Below the pieces are notes generated by a model. That model was not told the DNA's origin. It did not search any database and saw nothing but the letters and a program-made list of their open reading frames with translations. From positions 20,091-84,090 of the forward strand of contig JAHECY010000009.1 of the NCBI GenBank assembly GCA_024641505.1: a DNA stretch of 64,000 nucleotides. The letters run 5' to 3'. The position numbers and the translations under genes are program-made. Position 1 is the stretch's first letter; the number at the start of each line of letters is the position of its first letter. Origin of the DNA: Gammaproteobacteria bacterium (lineage in GTDB: Bacteria > Pseudomonadota > Gammaproteobacteria > SG8-11). Below, piece after piece: positions 41,533-51,277 of the stretch.

Positions 41533-42815
41533 GATGGGTTACCGCCATGAGTTAATATTAGTCCCAGGGGCAGTTCGATGCGCGCGCAGGCGCCGCCGCT
41601 GGTGCGGTTCTGCAATGTCAGTTTGCCGCCAATGCGGTCCATTACCGCGCGCGCCAGAAACAGGCCCAGTCCCCGGCCTTCTTCCTTGGTGGTAAAAAAG
41701 GCCTGGCCAAAGCCGGTGTTGGGCTGTGGTAAACCGGGACCTTGATCACAAACTTCCAGGGTCAGATGTCTGGCATCCCAGCTGCCCGCGATTTCTACCT
41801 CTCGGTCATCGGCGGCATCCGCGGCGTTGTTCAGGAGATTGATGATAGCCTGCATGAATGTGGTATCGGCGACAATCACGGGAGCTGGATGGCTGCCGGA
41901 GAAATGTTGCCGTACCTGGACTTTGGGACGCATGTTTTGCCATTGCATCACGGTTTGGGCAAGGAAATCATCCAGCGCCTGGCCGCTGCCGCCTTCGGCC
42001 CGGTGTTGCCCGGCTTGCGCGGTCATGCGTGACAATGTCACTTTGCAGCGATCCACTTGCTGGCGCAGGATGCGAGCCTGAGCCGCAATTTCCGGCATCT
42101 GCTCCGCAGAATGCTCCAGTTCCCGGGTAACGACGGCCATCGTTGCCAGTGGCGTGCCCATTTCGTGGGCGGCGCCGGCGGCCAGCGTGCCCAGCGCCAC
42201 CAGATGTTCATCCTGCAACAGGCGTTCCCTGGCTTCAGCCAGTTTGCGATCACGTTGTCGCAGATTTTCCGCCATTCTTACCACGAAAGCGACAATCAAA
42301 CCCGCGCCAACCAGAAAGCTTACCCACATGCCCAATACATGCAGATCGAAATCCGTACCCTGTCCATGGTGCGCATGTTGCAGCGGCGTATGGAAAAACA
42401 TCAATGTGGAATACGCTACCATGGTGAGCACCGCCATGCCCCAGGTGAAACGTCGGGTCATGGTGGTGGCAATGATGACCAGGGGCAGCAGCAACAGGGA
42501 AACAAACGGATTGGTGGCGCCACCGGTAAGATAGAGAAACGCAGACAAAGCAGCAACATCCAATACCACGTGCAAGAAAAATACCGGGGCGGCGATATCG
42601 CGTCGCCGGCCCAGATCCCAGTAGGTGTAGCCGTTGGCCAGCGCGTAACAACTTAATACCAGTAGCAGTTTGGCCACCGGCAGGTCCATTTTCAGTATTT
42701 CAATGGCCAGAATAATCACCAGCCCCTGGGCCATTAACACAATATTGCGCAGCACTACCAGGCGGCGCAAGTTGGTGACCGTTACGGTTTCGTTAATGTG
42801 AGTACGCTCAAACAT
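41529..42815 (-). CDS. RegB/PrrB/RoxS-type redox sensor histidine kinase
   Basis: 428 aa; six-TM region with GGATNPF (RegB GGxxNPF quinone motif), H-box LGTLAAGAAHEMGTPLATMAV, QQVDRCKVTLSRM redox-Cys region. Confidence 0.93.
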   Translation of the reverse strand: MFERTHINETVTVTNLRRLVVLRNIVLMAQGLVIILAIEILKMDLPVAKLLLVLSCYALANGYTYWDLGRRRDIAAPVFFLHVVLDVAALSAFLYLTGGATNPFVSLLLLPLVIIATTMTRRFTWGMAVLTMVAYSTLMFFHTPLQHAHHGQGTDFDLHVLGMWVSFLVGAGLIVAFVVRMAENLRQRDRKLAEARERLLQDEHLVALGTLAAGAAHEMGTPLATMAVVTRELEHSAEQMPEIAAQARILRQQVDRCKVTLSRMTAQAGQHRAEGGSGQALDDFLAQTVMQWQNMRPKVQVRQHFSGSHPAPVIVADTTFMQAIINLLNNAADAADDREVEIAGSWDARHLTLEVCDQGPGLPQPNTGFGQAFFTTKEEGRGLGLFLARAVMDRIGGKLTLQNRTSGGACARIELPLGLILTHGGNPS

Positions 42816-42865
42816 GGCTTAATGCCCAAGTGACTGCATAGTGCGCCGTACCCGTACGGTTGTGT

Positions 42866-43477
42866 TTAATGATGATGCTCATGTTGAAGTTCAGCGCTAC
42901 CGGATTCTGCACGCAAATCACGCACGGTAGCCATGGTATCCACGGTCTCACCGGAAGCCAGTTCCAAGGTGATCGTCAGGTTATCGCCCGGAGTCAGTGC
43001 CTGCTTTAGGTCGATCAACATGATGTGGATGCCACCGGGTTGCAGTACGGTAGTGTCTCCGGCAGTGATGGTAAGGGACGGGACCGGCCGCATTTTCATC
43101 ACACCCAGTTCCAATTTCGATTCATGCAGTTCCGCTTTGTGGGCCGCGTCGCAGCGTACACCGGTAATGGTGACGGACTGTTTCCCGGTATTATGAACCG
43201 TTAAATAGGCCGCGGTGTTGTTAAGAGTCGGAGGTACGGATCTCACGTAGGCATAGGTAACCGATAAATCCTCGTTTTGGGCCATCAGCACTCCCGGAAA
43301 CCAGCCGGCAGCGGTAATCAAGATCAATACGAAATGGCTGGCGCGCAGTCCACCGACAAGCTGGATTTGGTTCTCAAGATTCAAGAGGTTGCTCCTGTTA
43401 GTAGTGATCTGGGCTGGAACGAATACCATACGACAATATCCTGGGTGATGGCTGCTGATAACTGCAACCGGACGCAA
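42866..43477 (-). CDS. periplasmic copper chaperone PCu(A)C family
   Basis: 203 aa; HESKLELGVMKMRPVPSLTI...GGIHIMLIDLK copper motif; His-rich tail LQHEHHH. Confidence 0.9.
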   Translation of the reverse strand: MRPVAVISSHHPGYCRMVFVPAQITTNRSNLLNLENQIQLVGGLRASHFVLILITAAGWFPGVLMAQNEDLSVTYAYVRSVPPTLNNTAAYLTVHNTGKQSVTITGVRCDAAHKAELHESKLELGVMKMRPVPSLTITAGDTTVLQPGGIHIMLIDLKQALTPGDNLTITLELASGETVDTMATVRDLRAESGSAELQHEHHH

Positions 43478-43641
43478 GACTCGCGATTAACCAACCCTTA
43501 GTACTGTTTTTGGTTACAGACCCGATTTGAACGGGCCCGCAGGTATGTAGCGTATCATATTGAATTTCATATAGTTGACGATCTCATACGGGTTGCCACA
43601 AGGTGAGGCCCTATTATAGTCCGGTTAGTCAATAATACATT

Positions 43642-43656
43642 GCGGCAGGTTGCCGC
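43642..43656. promoter_or_regulatory. RegA-box-like palindrome GCGGC-AGGTT-GCCGC
   Basis: read directly in the divergent region between PCu(A)C gene and SCO remnant, next to regBA. Confidence 0.45.
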
Positions 43657-43798
43657 GTGGCATTATGCCGCATTACCGCACTAAAATAATGATATTAAGC
43701 TCGGGGCGGTAAAGGTGCGATGGTTTCAGGATGAATCTCGATAACAGTGTGAATAAGGGGAGTCGGGATCAGCCACGAGAGTGTTTTGGAGAAAGACT

Positions 43799-44189
43799 AT
43801 GTTGTTTTTAGATTGTCTGAGTCGCCGATGGTCCGATTGGCTGACCGTTATAGCCACAATGATTTTGCTGACACCGTCGGTATTAAATGCCGAAGACCGT
43901 CCCCATGCGCATGATTTCCATTTCCATCGATCCGGAAGTGGATCGTCCGGATAAACTGGCGGCCTACGCTCAAAAATTCTCCGCCGGTAACGACTGGCAA
44001 TTTCTGACCGGCGCATTAACGGATGTCATCAGTGTGCTTAAATCCTTTGATTCCTACCGCGGCGACAAGATGAACCATGAACCAATTACACTGCTGCGTA
44101 ATGCCGGCGCCCGAGAATGGGTGCGTCTGGATGGTCTTACTTCCGCCGCTGATTTGTTGCGGGAATACCGGACCCTGGTGCGTAACTGA
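43799..44189 (+). pseudogene. SCO1/SenC family remnant with internal deletion/frameshift
   Basis: 43799 ATG opens a signal peptide (MLFLDCLSRRWSDWLTVIATMILLTPSVLNAEDRPHAH...) stopping at 43952-43954; a second frame (43887-44189) carries the SCO C-terminal half VPMRMISISIDPEVDRPDKLAAYAQKF...MNHEPITLLRNAG; Cu-binding CxxxC region absent. Confidence 0.7.
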
Positions 44190-44305
44190 GGTGTTGCAAG
44201 GGTGCACAATGCGCGCCCTACGCACTGCTTGCTGTTTGGTTGTGATACAGATAAACGTGATGCTCTATATTTCTCGTCTGCGGTACTCCCGCCGATACGA
44301 TGGCG

Positions 44306-44330
44306 GGCGGGAAATCAACAACGAAGCTGC
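44306..44330. repeat. intergenic 25-mer GGCGGGAAATCAACAACGAAGCTGC, copy 2
   Basis: 24/25 identical to 40924-40948, same orientation. Confidence 0.6.
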
Positions 44331-44395
44331 CTTGGGTATGCGCTCGATGTCAGCCCATCGTACGTGTCATTCTTGATTGATATGTAAGATGGGAT

Positions 44396-44995
44396 CTACA
44401 TACTTCTGTTGATCATCGTTTCCAATTCCGCGAAATTGCTGGCGCGCAGCGCCGGTTCCAGTTCCATGCCCAGTTGCATGGCGATCTGGGTTGCGGAAAA
44501 CATGCCACGTATGGAATCGGTCCATTGCGCGGTAATGCCTTCCACCACCAGCAAATGCTGCCGTCCCGCCAGCTTCAGGGTTTCGACGATATTGCCGACC
44601 CGTGCGCGCTGAATGTCATCGAAGTGCAGCGCTTCCAGCAGCGTGATTGGTGTCATGATATCCTGCACCAGAATCTCGGCGCGGTTGCCGCCGTGTTCCT
44701 GAAGATAGCGATAAGGTTTTTCCCCCAGAATATCCGACGCCGTGACCAATCCCGCAATCGCGCCGTCCTGGGAGTTCACGAATAGCAGGCGTACGCCACA
44801 ATGGATCATCTTGTCGTTCGCGGCATCGATGCCTACGGTCGGCGCAATAGTCAATGGGCGTATTGCCAGGAAATCTGTCATGACCTCCAGGGCAGGGCGG
44901 TCCAGGGTGGTGGCTCCGGCCCGGGTATGTGCCGGTTGCAGCAACTGGGTACCGGATTTTAAGATGGCGTGGGACAGTGATGGATACCTGTTCAT
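44396..44995 (-). CDS. CBS-domain protein
   Basis: MNRYPSLSHAIL...; CBS-pair pattern (GAIAGLVTASDILGEKPYRYLQEHGGNRAEILVQDIMTPI...LLVVEGITAQWTDSIRGMFSATQI); RBS GAGAGGAGTAACC before ATG 44995. Confidence 0.78.
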   Translation of the reverse strand: MNRYPSLSHAILKSGTQLLQPAHTRAGATTLDRPALEVMTDFLAIRPLTIAPTVGIDAANDKMIHCGVRLLFVNSQDGAIAGLVTASDILGEKPYRYLQEHGGNRAEILVQDIMTPITLLEALHFDDIQRARVGNIVETLKLAGRQHLLVVEGITAQWTDSIRGMFSATQIAMQLGMELEPALRASNFAELETMINRSM

Positions 44996-45197
44996 GGTTA
45001 CTCCTCTCTGGTTTAAACTGAATACGGCGACAGTTGTTTGGATAGGATTATTGTGGGATAGTAAGAGGAATCCCGAGTCCATTGATCGAGTATAAGAAAA
45101 TTGAGAGGGAAGTCCAGTCCCGGATGCTAACGCCCGGTATGCTGCCGATACTGTACGTTGCTATTTCACTAGTTTTTTCACCGTTAGGAATGCATTC

Positions 45198-47849
45198 ATG
45201 TCTGACGCGACCCAAGGCGCTCAACCAAGATTGATTCGGTTGCAGGATTACCAGGCACCGGCCTATTTTGTCGACCAGGTGGATCTGAGTTTCATGCTGG
45301 ATGAAGACCAGAGTCAAGTGCGTGCGTGCTTGCAGGTACGTCGCAATCCGGATTACCCGGAGGCGGAGCCACTGCAACTCGACGGACATGATCTGAAGTT
45401 GTTGTCGGTGCATGTTGATGGCATGGCATTGACGCCACTGGCCTATGATCTCACTCCGGACATGTTGCGTATTCCTTCGCTCCCGGCGCAATTTCAGCTG
45501 GACATCGTCACTGAAATCATGCCACAGAAAAATACCAGTCTCGAAGGATTGTACAAATCCAGCGGTAACTTTTGCACCCAGTGCGAGGCCGAGGGTTTTC
45601 GCCGTATCACCTATTACCCGGATCGCCCGGATGTGATGGCGGTGTTCACGGTGCGCATCGAGGCCAGTGCCGCCGACTATCCGGTATTGCTTTCCAACGG
45701 CAACAAGATTGCCAGCGGCGCGTTGCCCGATGGCAGGCATTGGGTACAATGGCACGATCCGTATCCCAAACCCAGCTATCTGTTTGCATTAGTGGCCGGC
45801 AAACTGTCTTGTGTCAGCGATAATTTTACCACCCAGTCGGGCCGGCGAGTCGATCTGGAATTGTATGTGCAGGCTCATAATGTAGATAAATGCGCGCATG
45901 CTCTGCAATCGCTGAAGAAGTCCATGCGCTGGGATGAGGAGATTTATGGTCGTGAGTACGATCTCGATCTTTTCATGATCGTCGCGGTCGACGATTTTAA
46001 TATGGGCGCCATGGAAAATAAGGGTCTCAATATCTTTAATTCCAGTTGCGTGCTGGCCAAACCGGCGACTGCCACCGATGCTGACTACCAGAATATCGAG
46101 CGTATCGTCGCCCACGAATATTTTCATAACTGGTCGGGCAATCGGGTAACGTGCCGTGATTGGTTTCAATTGAGTTTGAAAGAAGGCTTTACCGTGTTTC
46201 GAGATCAGGAATTCAGCGCGGACGTCACCTCCCGCGCAGTAAAGCGCATTCATGATGTCAATGTGTTGCGCACTCACCAGTTCCGGGAAGATGCCGGCCC
46301 GATGGCGCATCCGGTACGGCCCGACAGTTACGTGGAAATCAATAATTTCTACACTGTGACCGTTTACAACAAAGGCGCGGAAGTCGTGCGCATGTTGCAT
46401 ACTCTGCTGGGGCCGGCGGGTTTTCGGCGGGGCACTGATCTCTACTTCAGCCGGCATGATGGTCAGGCGGTTACCACCGATGACTTTGTGCGCGCCATGG
46501 AAGATGCTAATCACCGGGAATTCAGTCAGTTTCGTCGCTGGTACAGCCAGGCCGGCACGCCGGAACTGAAAGTGTCCATGGACTATGACGCCGCAGCGCA
46601 CTCCTGCACATTGAAAGTTACCCAGCATTGTGGTGCCAGCCCCGGTCAGGCAATAAAGCAGGATTTTCACATTCCACTGGCCTTGGCCTTGTTGGACCGT
46701 TCCGGCAAGGAACTGCCGTTACGATTCGCCGGAGAAAGCGCGGCCGTGACCGGTACACGGGTACTGGAAATTTCCCGCGAGGTGCAGGAGTTTGTCTTTG
46801 TCGATATTCCCGAGCGGCCGGTGCCGTCCCTGTTGCGGGATTTTTCGGCGCCGGTGAAGATGACGACGCAGATTTCGCAGGTTGATGCGATTTTTCTCAT
46901 GGGACACGATACCAATGCGTTTAACCGCTGGGACGTTACTCAGCAGTTGTTGATCGCGACATTGTTACGCATGTGCGCACTGGAACCCGATGCCCAAGGT
47001 GCCGCCATCAATGCGGATATCATTGATGCGCTTCGTCACACATTGATATCTGAAACCCTGGACGAGGCGTTGATTGCCCAAGCGGTTTCCTTGCCAGCTG
47101 AGGCCTATATCGCAGAATTCATGCCGGTTATCGATCCCGAGGCCATCCACTATGCCTGCCGGGCACTGCGGCTGCGCTTATGTCATACACTGCATGACGA
47201 ATTGCTCCGTATTTATGATCGGTGCGCCGATGCCGGCCCGTACCGCACCGACGCTGCCGCCGTAGGCCGTCGCAGCCTGAAAAATGTCTGTCTTGGATAT
47301 CTCATGGAAGGCGAGCAGCCGGCGATCATCGATTTATGCCGACGGCAGTATGAACAGGCGAACAATATGACCGATCGTATGGCGGCGCTGGTCTGCCTGG
47401 TGAATGCCGCGGCGGTGGATACTTCGGCGATGTTGCATGATTTCTATGAAGCCTGGCAGCAAGATAACCAAATGATGGAAAAGTGGCTGGCGGTGCAGGC
47501 GTCTTGCCGATTACCGGATACTCTGGATTGTACCCGAGCGTTGTTGTCGCATCCGGCATTCTCATTCAAGAATCCCAACAAGGTGCGCGCCTTGATCGGC
47601 GGATTCGCCGGCAACAGTGTAAATTTTCATCGGCGCGACGGTGCAGGCTACGCGTTTGTCGCCGCGGAAGTATTGCGGCTCAACGATTTCAATCCCATTA
47701 TTGCGGCGCGTTTGGTCAGCGTCTTTACCCAATGGCGGCGCTATGACCGTGCTCGGCAGGAGTTGATGCAGGCGCAGTTACAGCGTCTGGCAGATCATGA
47801 GCAGCTGTCAAAAGATGTCTACGAGATTGTTTCCAGGAGTCTGCAGTGA
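45198..47849 (+). CDS. pepN: aminopeptidase N
   Basis: 883 aa; GAMENKGLNIFN, VAHEYFHNWSGNRVTCRDWFQLSLKEGFTVFRDQEF. Confidence 0.96.
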   Translation: MSDATQGAQPRLIRLQDYQAPAYFVDQVDLSFMLDEDQSQVRACLQVRRNPDYPEAEPLQLDGHDLKLLSVHVDGMALTPLAYDLTPDMLRIPSLPAQFQLDIVTEIMPQKNTSLEGLYKSSGNFCTQCEAEGFRRITYYPDRPDVMAVFTVRIEASAADYPVLLSNGNKIASGALPDGRHWVQWHDPYPKPSYLFALVAGKLSCVSDNFTTQSGRRVDLELYVQAHNVDKCAHALQSLKKSMRWDEEIYGREYDLDLFMIVAVDDFNMGAMENKGLNIFNSSCVLAKPATATDADYQNIERIVAHEYFHNWSGNRVTCRDWFQLSLKEGFTVFRDQEFSADVTSRAVKRIHDVNVLRTHQFREDAGPMAHPVRPDSYVEINNFYTVTVYNKGAEVVRMLHTLLGPAGFRRGTDLYFSRHDGQAVTTDDFVRAMEDANHREFSQFRRWYSQAGTPELKVSMDYDAAAHSCTLKVTQHCGASPGQAIKQDFHIPLALALLDRSGKELPLRFAGESAAVTGTRVLEISREVQEFVFVDIPERPVPSLLRDFSAPVKMTTQISQVDAIFLMGHDTNAFNRWDVTQQLLIATLLRMCALEPDAQGAAINADIIDALRHTLISETLDEALIAQAVSLPAEAYIAEFMPVIDPEAIHYACRALRLRLCHTLHDELLRIYDRCADAGPYRTDAAAVGRRSLKNVCLGYLMEGEQPAIIDLCRRQYEQANNMTDRMAALVCLVNAAAVDTSAMLHDFYEAWQQDNQMMEKWLAVQASCRLPDTLDCTRALLSHPAFSFKNPNKVRALIGGFAGNSVNFHRRDGAGYAFVAAEVLRLNDFNPIIAARLVSVFTQWRRYDRARQELMQAQLQRLADHEQLSKDVYEIVSRSLQ

Positions 47850-47897
47850 GGTCGCTGTTTGCTGGTGCAGCGGCGATCAACGGTATCAGCCCATCAA

Positions 47898-48206
47898 TTA
47901 TTCCACGACGATGTTGGTCGTTGGTGGCACCAGCAGGTTGGTAACGCCCTCCATGCTGTAGCCATAACAGTTCTTCATATATCCATATAAATGTTGTCTT
48001 TTATACGACAGGCTATCTTCCAGGGCGCTGATGGTGTCACGTGCCAAGGCAATTGCCGCCTGTTCATCCAGGGGAATCGAGAATGTTCGGCCGTCACAAT
48101 GGAAACCGGCGTTCAACAAGGCGTTTTGAATGTGTCCCCAGACATCATGACATGTTTTATCGGTGTGACTGTCGTAGTCGAGATTGATAACGATGGCATA
48201 GGTCAT
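47898..48206 (-). CDS. hypothetical protein (possible ferredoxin-like VapD/Cas2-type fold)
   Basis: MTYAIVINLDYDSHTDKTCHDVWGHIQNALLNAGFHCDGRTFSI; fold suggestion is weak; start corrected from 48251. Confidence 0.5.
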   Translation of the reverse strand: MTYAIVINLDYDSHTDKTCHDVWGHIQNALLNAGFHCDGRTFSIPLDEQAAIALARDTISALEDSLSYKRQHLYGYMKNCYGYSMEGVTNLLVPPTTNIVVE

Positions 48207-48325
48207 TGTTCTACCAGAAGTACTTGTTACTGACACTATGTCGGCTGGCATTGGGGGTTACTTTAGGCTCAGGGTGACCACAGGCTTAAAACGGGAATTA
48301 CAGATCCCTGGCCGGTGGAGTATGA

Positions 48326-50170
48326 TTGAGTGCAATTGCAGATACTCACTCTACACCGGTAGACGGACCGATCATGTTGCCTATCTCTGAATACATCTGG
48401 GACGCGAAATACCGGTGGCGCGACGCCGGTATTCCCCGTGAACAAACCATTGAGGAGACCTGGCGCCGGGTTGCCCAGGCGCTGGCGCGACCGGAATCCG
48501 ATGCCTCTCTTTGGGAGCAGCGATTTTATGAATTGTTGGATGAGTTCAAGTTTCTCCCGGGCGGGCGCATACTCGCCGGTGCCGGTACCGGCCATAAAGT
48601 AACCCTGTTTAATTGTTTCGTTATGGGTAACATCCAGGATTCAATGGATGGTATCTTCGACGCACTGAAAGAAGGTGCTCTGACTATGCAGCAGGGAGGC
48701 GGCGTAGGTTACGATTTTTCCACACTGCGACCACGCGGCAGTATAGCGCGCGCCACCGGCACTGTGGCGTCCGGACCCGTTTCGTTCATGAATATCTGGA
48801 ATGCCATGGGCGGCACGCTGCTGTCCACCGGTGCGCGGCGCGGCGCCATGATGGCTACCCTGCGCTGTGATCACCCGGATATTCTGGAGTTCATCGGCGC
48901 CAAGAGCACTCAGGACAGCCTCCGGCATTTCAATCTATCGGTGTTGGTCAGTGACGATTTCATGCATGCGGTGCAGCAAGACACTCTCTGGCATTTGGTT
49001 TTTCCATTGGCGCCCGGCGAGACCTGGGAGCGCGCAACCGTCGTTCGGCAATGGAGCGGTCAGCGGGCGCCAGTGACCTGTGGCATTGTTGATACCCTGC
49101 CTGCGCGTTCGGTGTGGCAGGCATTGCTGAGTGCGGCGTATGAAGGTGCGGAGCCCGGTGTATTGTTTATCGATCGTATCAATCAGTTCAACAATTTGCA
49201 TTACGCTGAACAAATCAGCGCGACCAATCCTTGTGGCGAAATCCCGCTGCCTGCTTACGGCGTATGTGATCTGGGTTCCATTAATTTATGCGCATTCGTA
49301 CGCCAGCCGTTTGCCGGGAATGCGGATTTTGATCTGCCTGGACTCGCGCAAGCGGTGCATGTAGCGGTGCGTTTGATGGATAATGTGATTGATGTTTCCG
49401 GTTATCCCTTGCCGCAGCAACAGGCAGCGCAGCAGGAGCGCCGGCGTGTTGGTATCGGTATTACCGGTTTGGCGGATGCTTTGATCATGCTGGGCCGTCG
49501 TTATGATTCGGAATCCGGGCGGCAGGCGGCCGTGGCGGTGATGCGTACCTTGTGCCACGAAGCTTATCGCGCTTCCGTGAATTTGGCGAAAGAGAAAGGA
49601 AGTTTTCCCTTGTTCGATCGGGATCGCTATCTCGCGGGAACATTCATCAGGAATTTACCCGACGATATCTTGCGTGGCATCCATGATCATGGCATACGCA
49701 ACAGCCATCTGGTCGCGATTGCGCCCACCGGCACCGTCAGTTTGCTGGCAAACAATGTGTCCAGTGGTCTGGAACCGGTGTTTGCCCGATCCTATGAACG
49801 CTACATTAAGCGTGTTGATGGTGGTTCGGAGAGCTATCAGATCGAGTCCCGCGCCGCGCACCTGTGGGCAAAAAAATATCCTGGTCGGGAGCTGACAGAG
49901 CAATTCGTCTTTGCGCATGATATCTCACCACATGATCACCTGGCCATGCAGGCGGTATTACAACCGTTCGTGGATAATGCCATTTCCAAAACCATTAATC
50001 TCCCGGAGGACTTTCCATTCGAGGATTTTTGCGCCATTTTCACCGAGGCCTATGCCAACGGTCTCAAAGGCTGCACGGTTTACCGGCCAAATTCCCTGCG
50101 GGGGGCGGTACTGGAAACAACCGTCGATTCCCCGGGCCCTTGCTGTACCATTGACAGGGAAACGGACTAA
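48326..50170 (+). CDS. nrdJ: adenosylcobalamin-dependent (class II) ribonucleotide reductase
   Basis: 614 aa; FKFLPGGRILAGAGT, NPCGEIPLPAYGVCDLGSINL, APTGTVSLLANNVSSGLEPVF, GLKGCTVYRPNSLRGAVL. Confidence 0.92.
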   Translation: MSAIADTHSTPVDGPIMLPISEYIWDAKYRWRDAGIPREQTIEETWRRVAQALARPESDASLWEQRFYELLDEFKFLPGGRILAGAGTGHKVTLFNCFVMGNIQDSMDGIFDALKEGALTMQQGGGVGYDFSTLRPRGSIARATGTVASGPVSFMNIWNAMGGTLLSTGARRGAMMATLRCDHPDILEFIGAKSTQDSLRHFNLSVLVSDDFMHAVQQDTLWHLVFPLAPGETWERATVVRQWSGQRAPVTCGIVDTLPARSVWQALLSAAYEGAEPGVLFIDRINQFNNLHYAEQISATNPCGEIPLPAYGVCDLGSINLCAFVRQPFAGNADFDLPGLAQAVHVAVRLMDNVIDVSGYPLPQQQAAQQERRRVGIGITGLADALIMLGRRYDSESGRQAAVAVMRTLCHEAYRASVNLAKEKGSFPLFDRDRYLAGTFIRNLPDDILRGIHDHGIRNSHLVAIAPTGTVSLLANNVSSGLEPVFARSYERYIKRVDGGSESYQIESRAAHLWAKKYPGRELTEQFVFAHDISPHDHLAMQAVLQPFVDNAISKTINLPEDFPFEDFCAIFTEAYANGLKGCTVYRPNSLRGAVLETTVDSPGPCCTIDRETD

Positions 50171-50203
50171 GACATGTAATATGGATTCATCTGAGGAAGT
50201 TTC

Positions 50204-50503
50204 ATGCAAACACCAGTGTCGGCTCATGTCGCCCTGATGATCATCGATTTTCACGTGCCACATGCCGGTTCCCTGAAAGACAAGCGCAGGGTGGTGAAGA
50301 GCATCAAGGATCGGCTGGCGCACCGCTATAATGTCTCGATCGCGGAGATCGCCTGTCTCGAGGAATGGCAACATGCGGTACTCGGCGTCACCATGATCGG
50401 CAACGAACGCCGTCATGTGGAGCAGAACCTGGCGGGATTGAGCGGTTGGGTGCAAGAGATGCGTGATATTCAATTGATCGCCATAAATCTGGAGTGGCTC
50501 TGA
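50204..50503 (+). CDS. DUF503 family protein
   Basis: 99 aa; IDFHVPHAGSLKDKRRVVKSIKDRLAHRYNVSIAEI. Confidence 0.85.
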   Translation: MQTPVSAHVALMIIDFHVPHAGSLKDKRRVVKSIKDRLAHRYNVSIAEIACLEEWQHAVLGVTMIGNERRHVEQNLAGLSGWVQEMRDIQLIAINLEWL

Positions 50504-50505
50504 TC

Positions 50506-51186
50506 ATGCAAACGGATGTCGACCGTATGTTGCGTGATATCGAAATGGAAACTCGATTGACCGCGCCGTTGACGGGGCTGAAGATTCTGGATCCGTTAAC
50601 CTTGCACGCCATGCGCCGCGTACCACGTCATGAATTCGTGCCGCGGGAATTGCAACGTTATGCGTATGACAATAGTCCCGCTACCATCGGCCATGGCCAG
50701 ACTATTTCACAACCCTATATTGTAGCGCTGATGACGACGCTGTTGCGTCCGCAACCGGATCACGTGGTGCTGGAAGTGGGCACCGGTTCCGGGTATCAAA
50801 GCGCAATTCTCGCGCAACTCGTGTCTCGGGTATATACGATGGAAATCATTGATAAGCTGCATGCCACGGCAACCGACCGCTTGCACCGATTGGGTTATGA
50901 CAATATCACCACTCGCCACGGTGATGGCTACCAGGGCTGGCCGGAACACGCCCCCTATGATGGCATAATCGTCACGGCGGCGGCGGCCCATATTCCGCAA
51001 CCTCTGGTGGAACAATTAACGCCGGGAGGCTGTCTGGTGATTCCAGTCGGCGGTTCTCGTTCGGGGCAAGAATTGCTACGGTTGCAAAAAGATGCGCAGG
51101 GAAATGTTGAGATTCAGAATATACTTGCCGTCGCCTTTGTACCCTTGACCGGCGACGGACATGTTGCGCCTTACAACATCGTTTAG
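50506..51186 (+). CDS. pcm: protein-L-isoaspartate O-methyltransferase
   Basis: MQTDVDRMLRDIEMET...YDNSPATIGHGQTISQPYIVALMT...VLEVGTGSGYQSAILAQL. Confidence 0.95.
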   Translation: MQTDVDRMLRDIEMETRLTAPLTGLKILDPLTLHAMRRVPRHEFVPRELQRYAYDNSPATIGHGQTISQPYIVALMTTLLRPQPDHVVLEVGTGSGYQSAILAQLVSRVYTMEIIDKLHATATDRLHRLGYDNITTRHGDGYQGWPEHAPYDGIIVTAAAAHIPQPLVEQLTPGGCLVIPVGGSRSGQELLRLQKDAQGNVEIQNILAVAFVPLTGDGHVAPYNIV

Positions 51187-51210
51187 AGCGCAGAGTTGCC
51201 GGATACCGAG

Positions 51211-51233
51211 GTGCTGGAACTGAATTCCAGCGC
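51211..51233. terminator. hairpin GCTGGAA-CTGAA-TTCCAGC between convergent genes
   Basis: 7 bp perfect stem downstream of pcm; no clear U-tract. Confidence 0.3.
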
Positions 51234-51277
51234 TATGAACATTCGGACCTTCCCGCCTTTTGATGCGGTTACCGCGG

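Noticed and set aside
45789-46670. 293 aa minus-strand ORF
   Set aside because: Antisense to pepN
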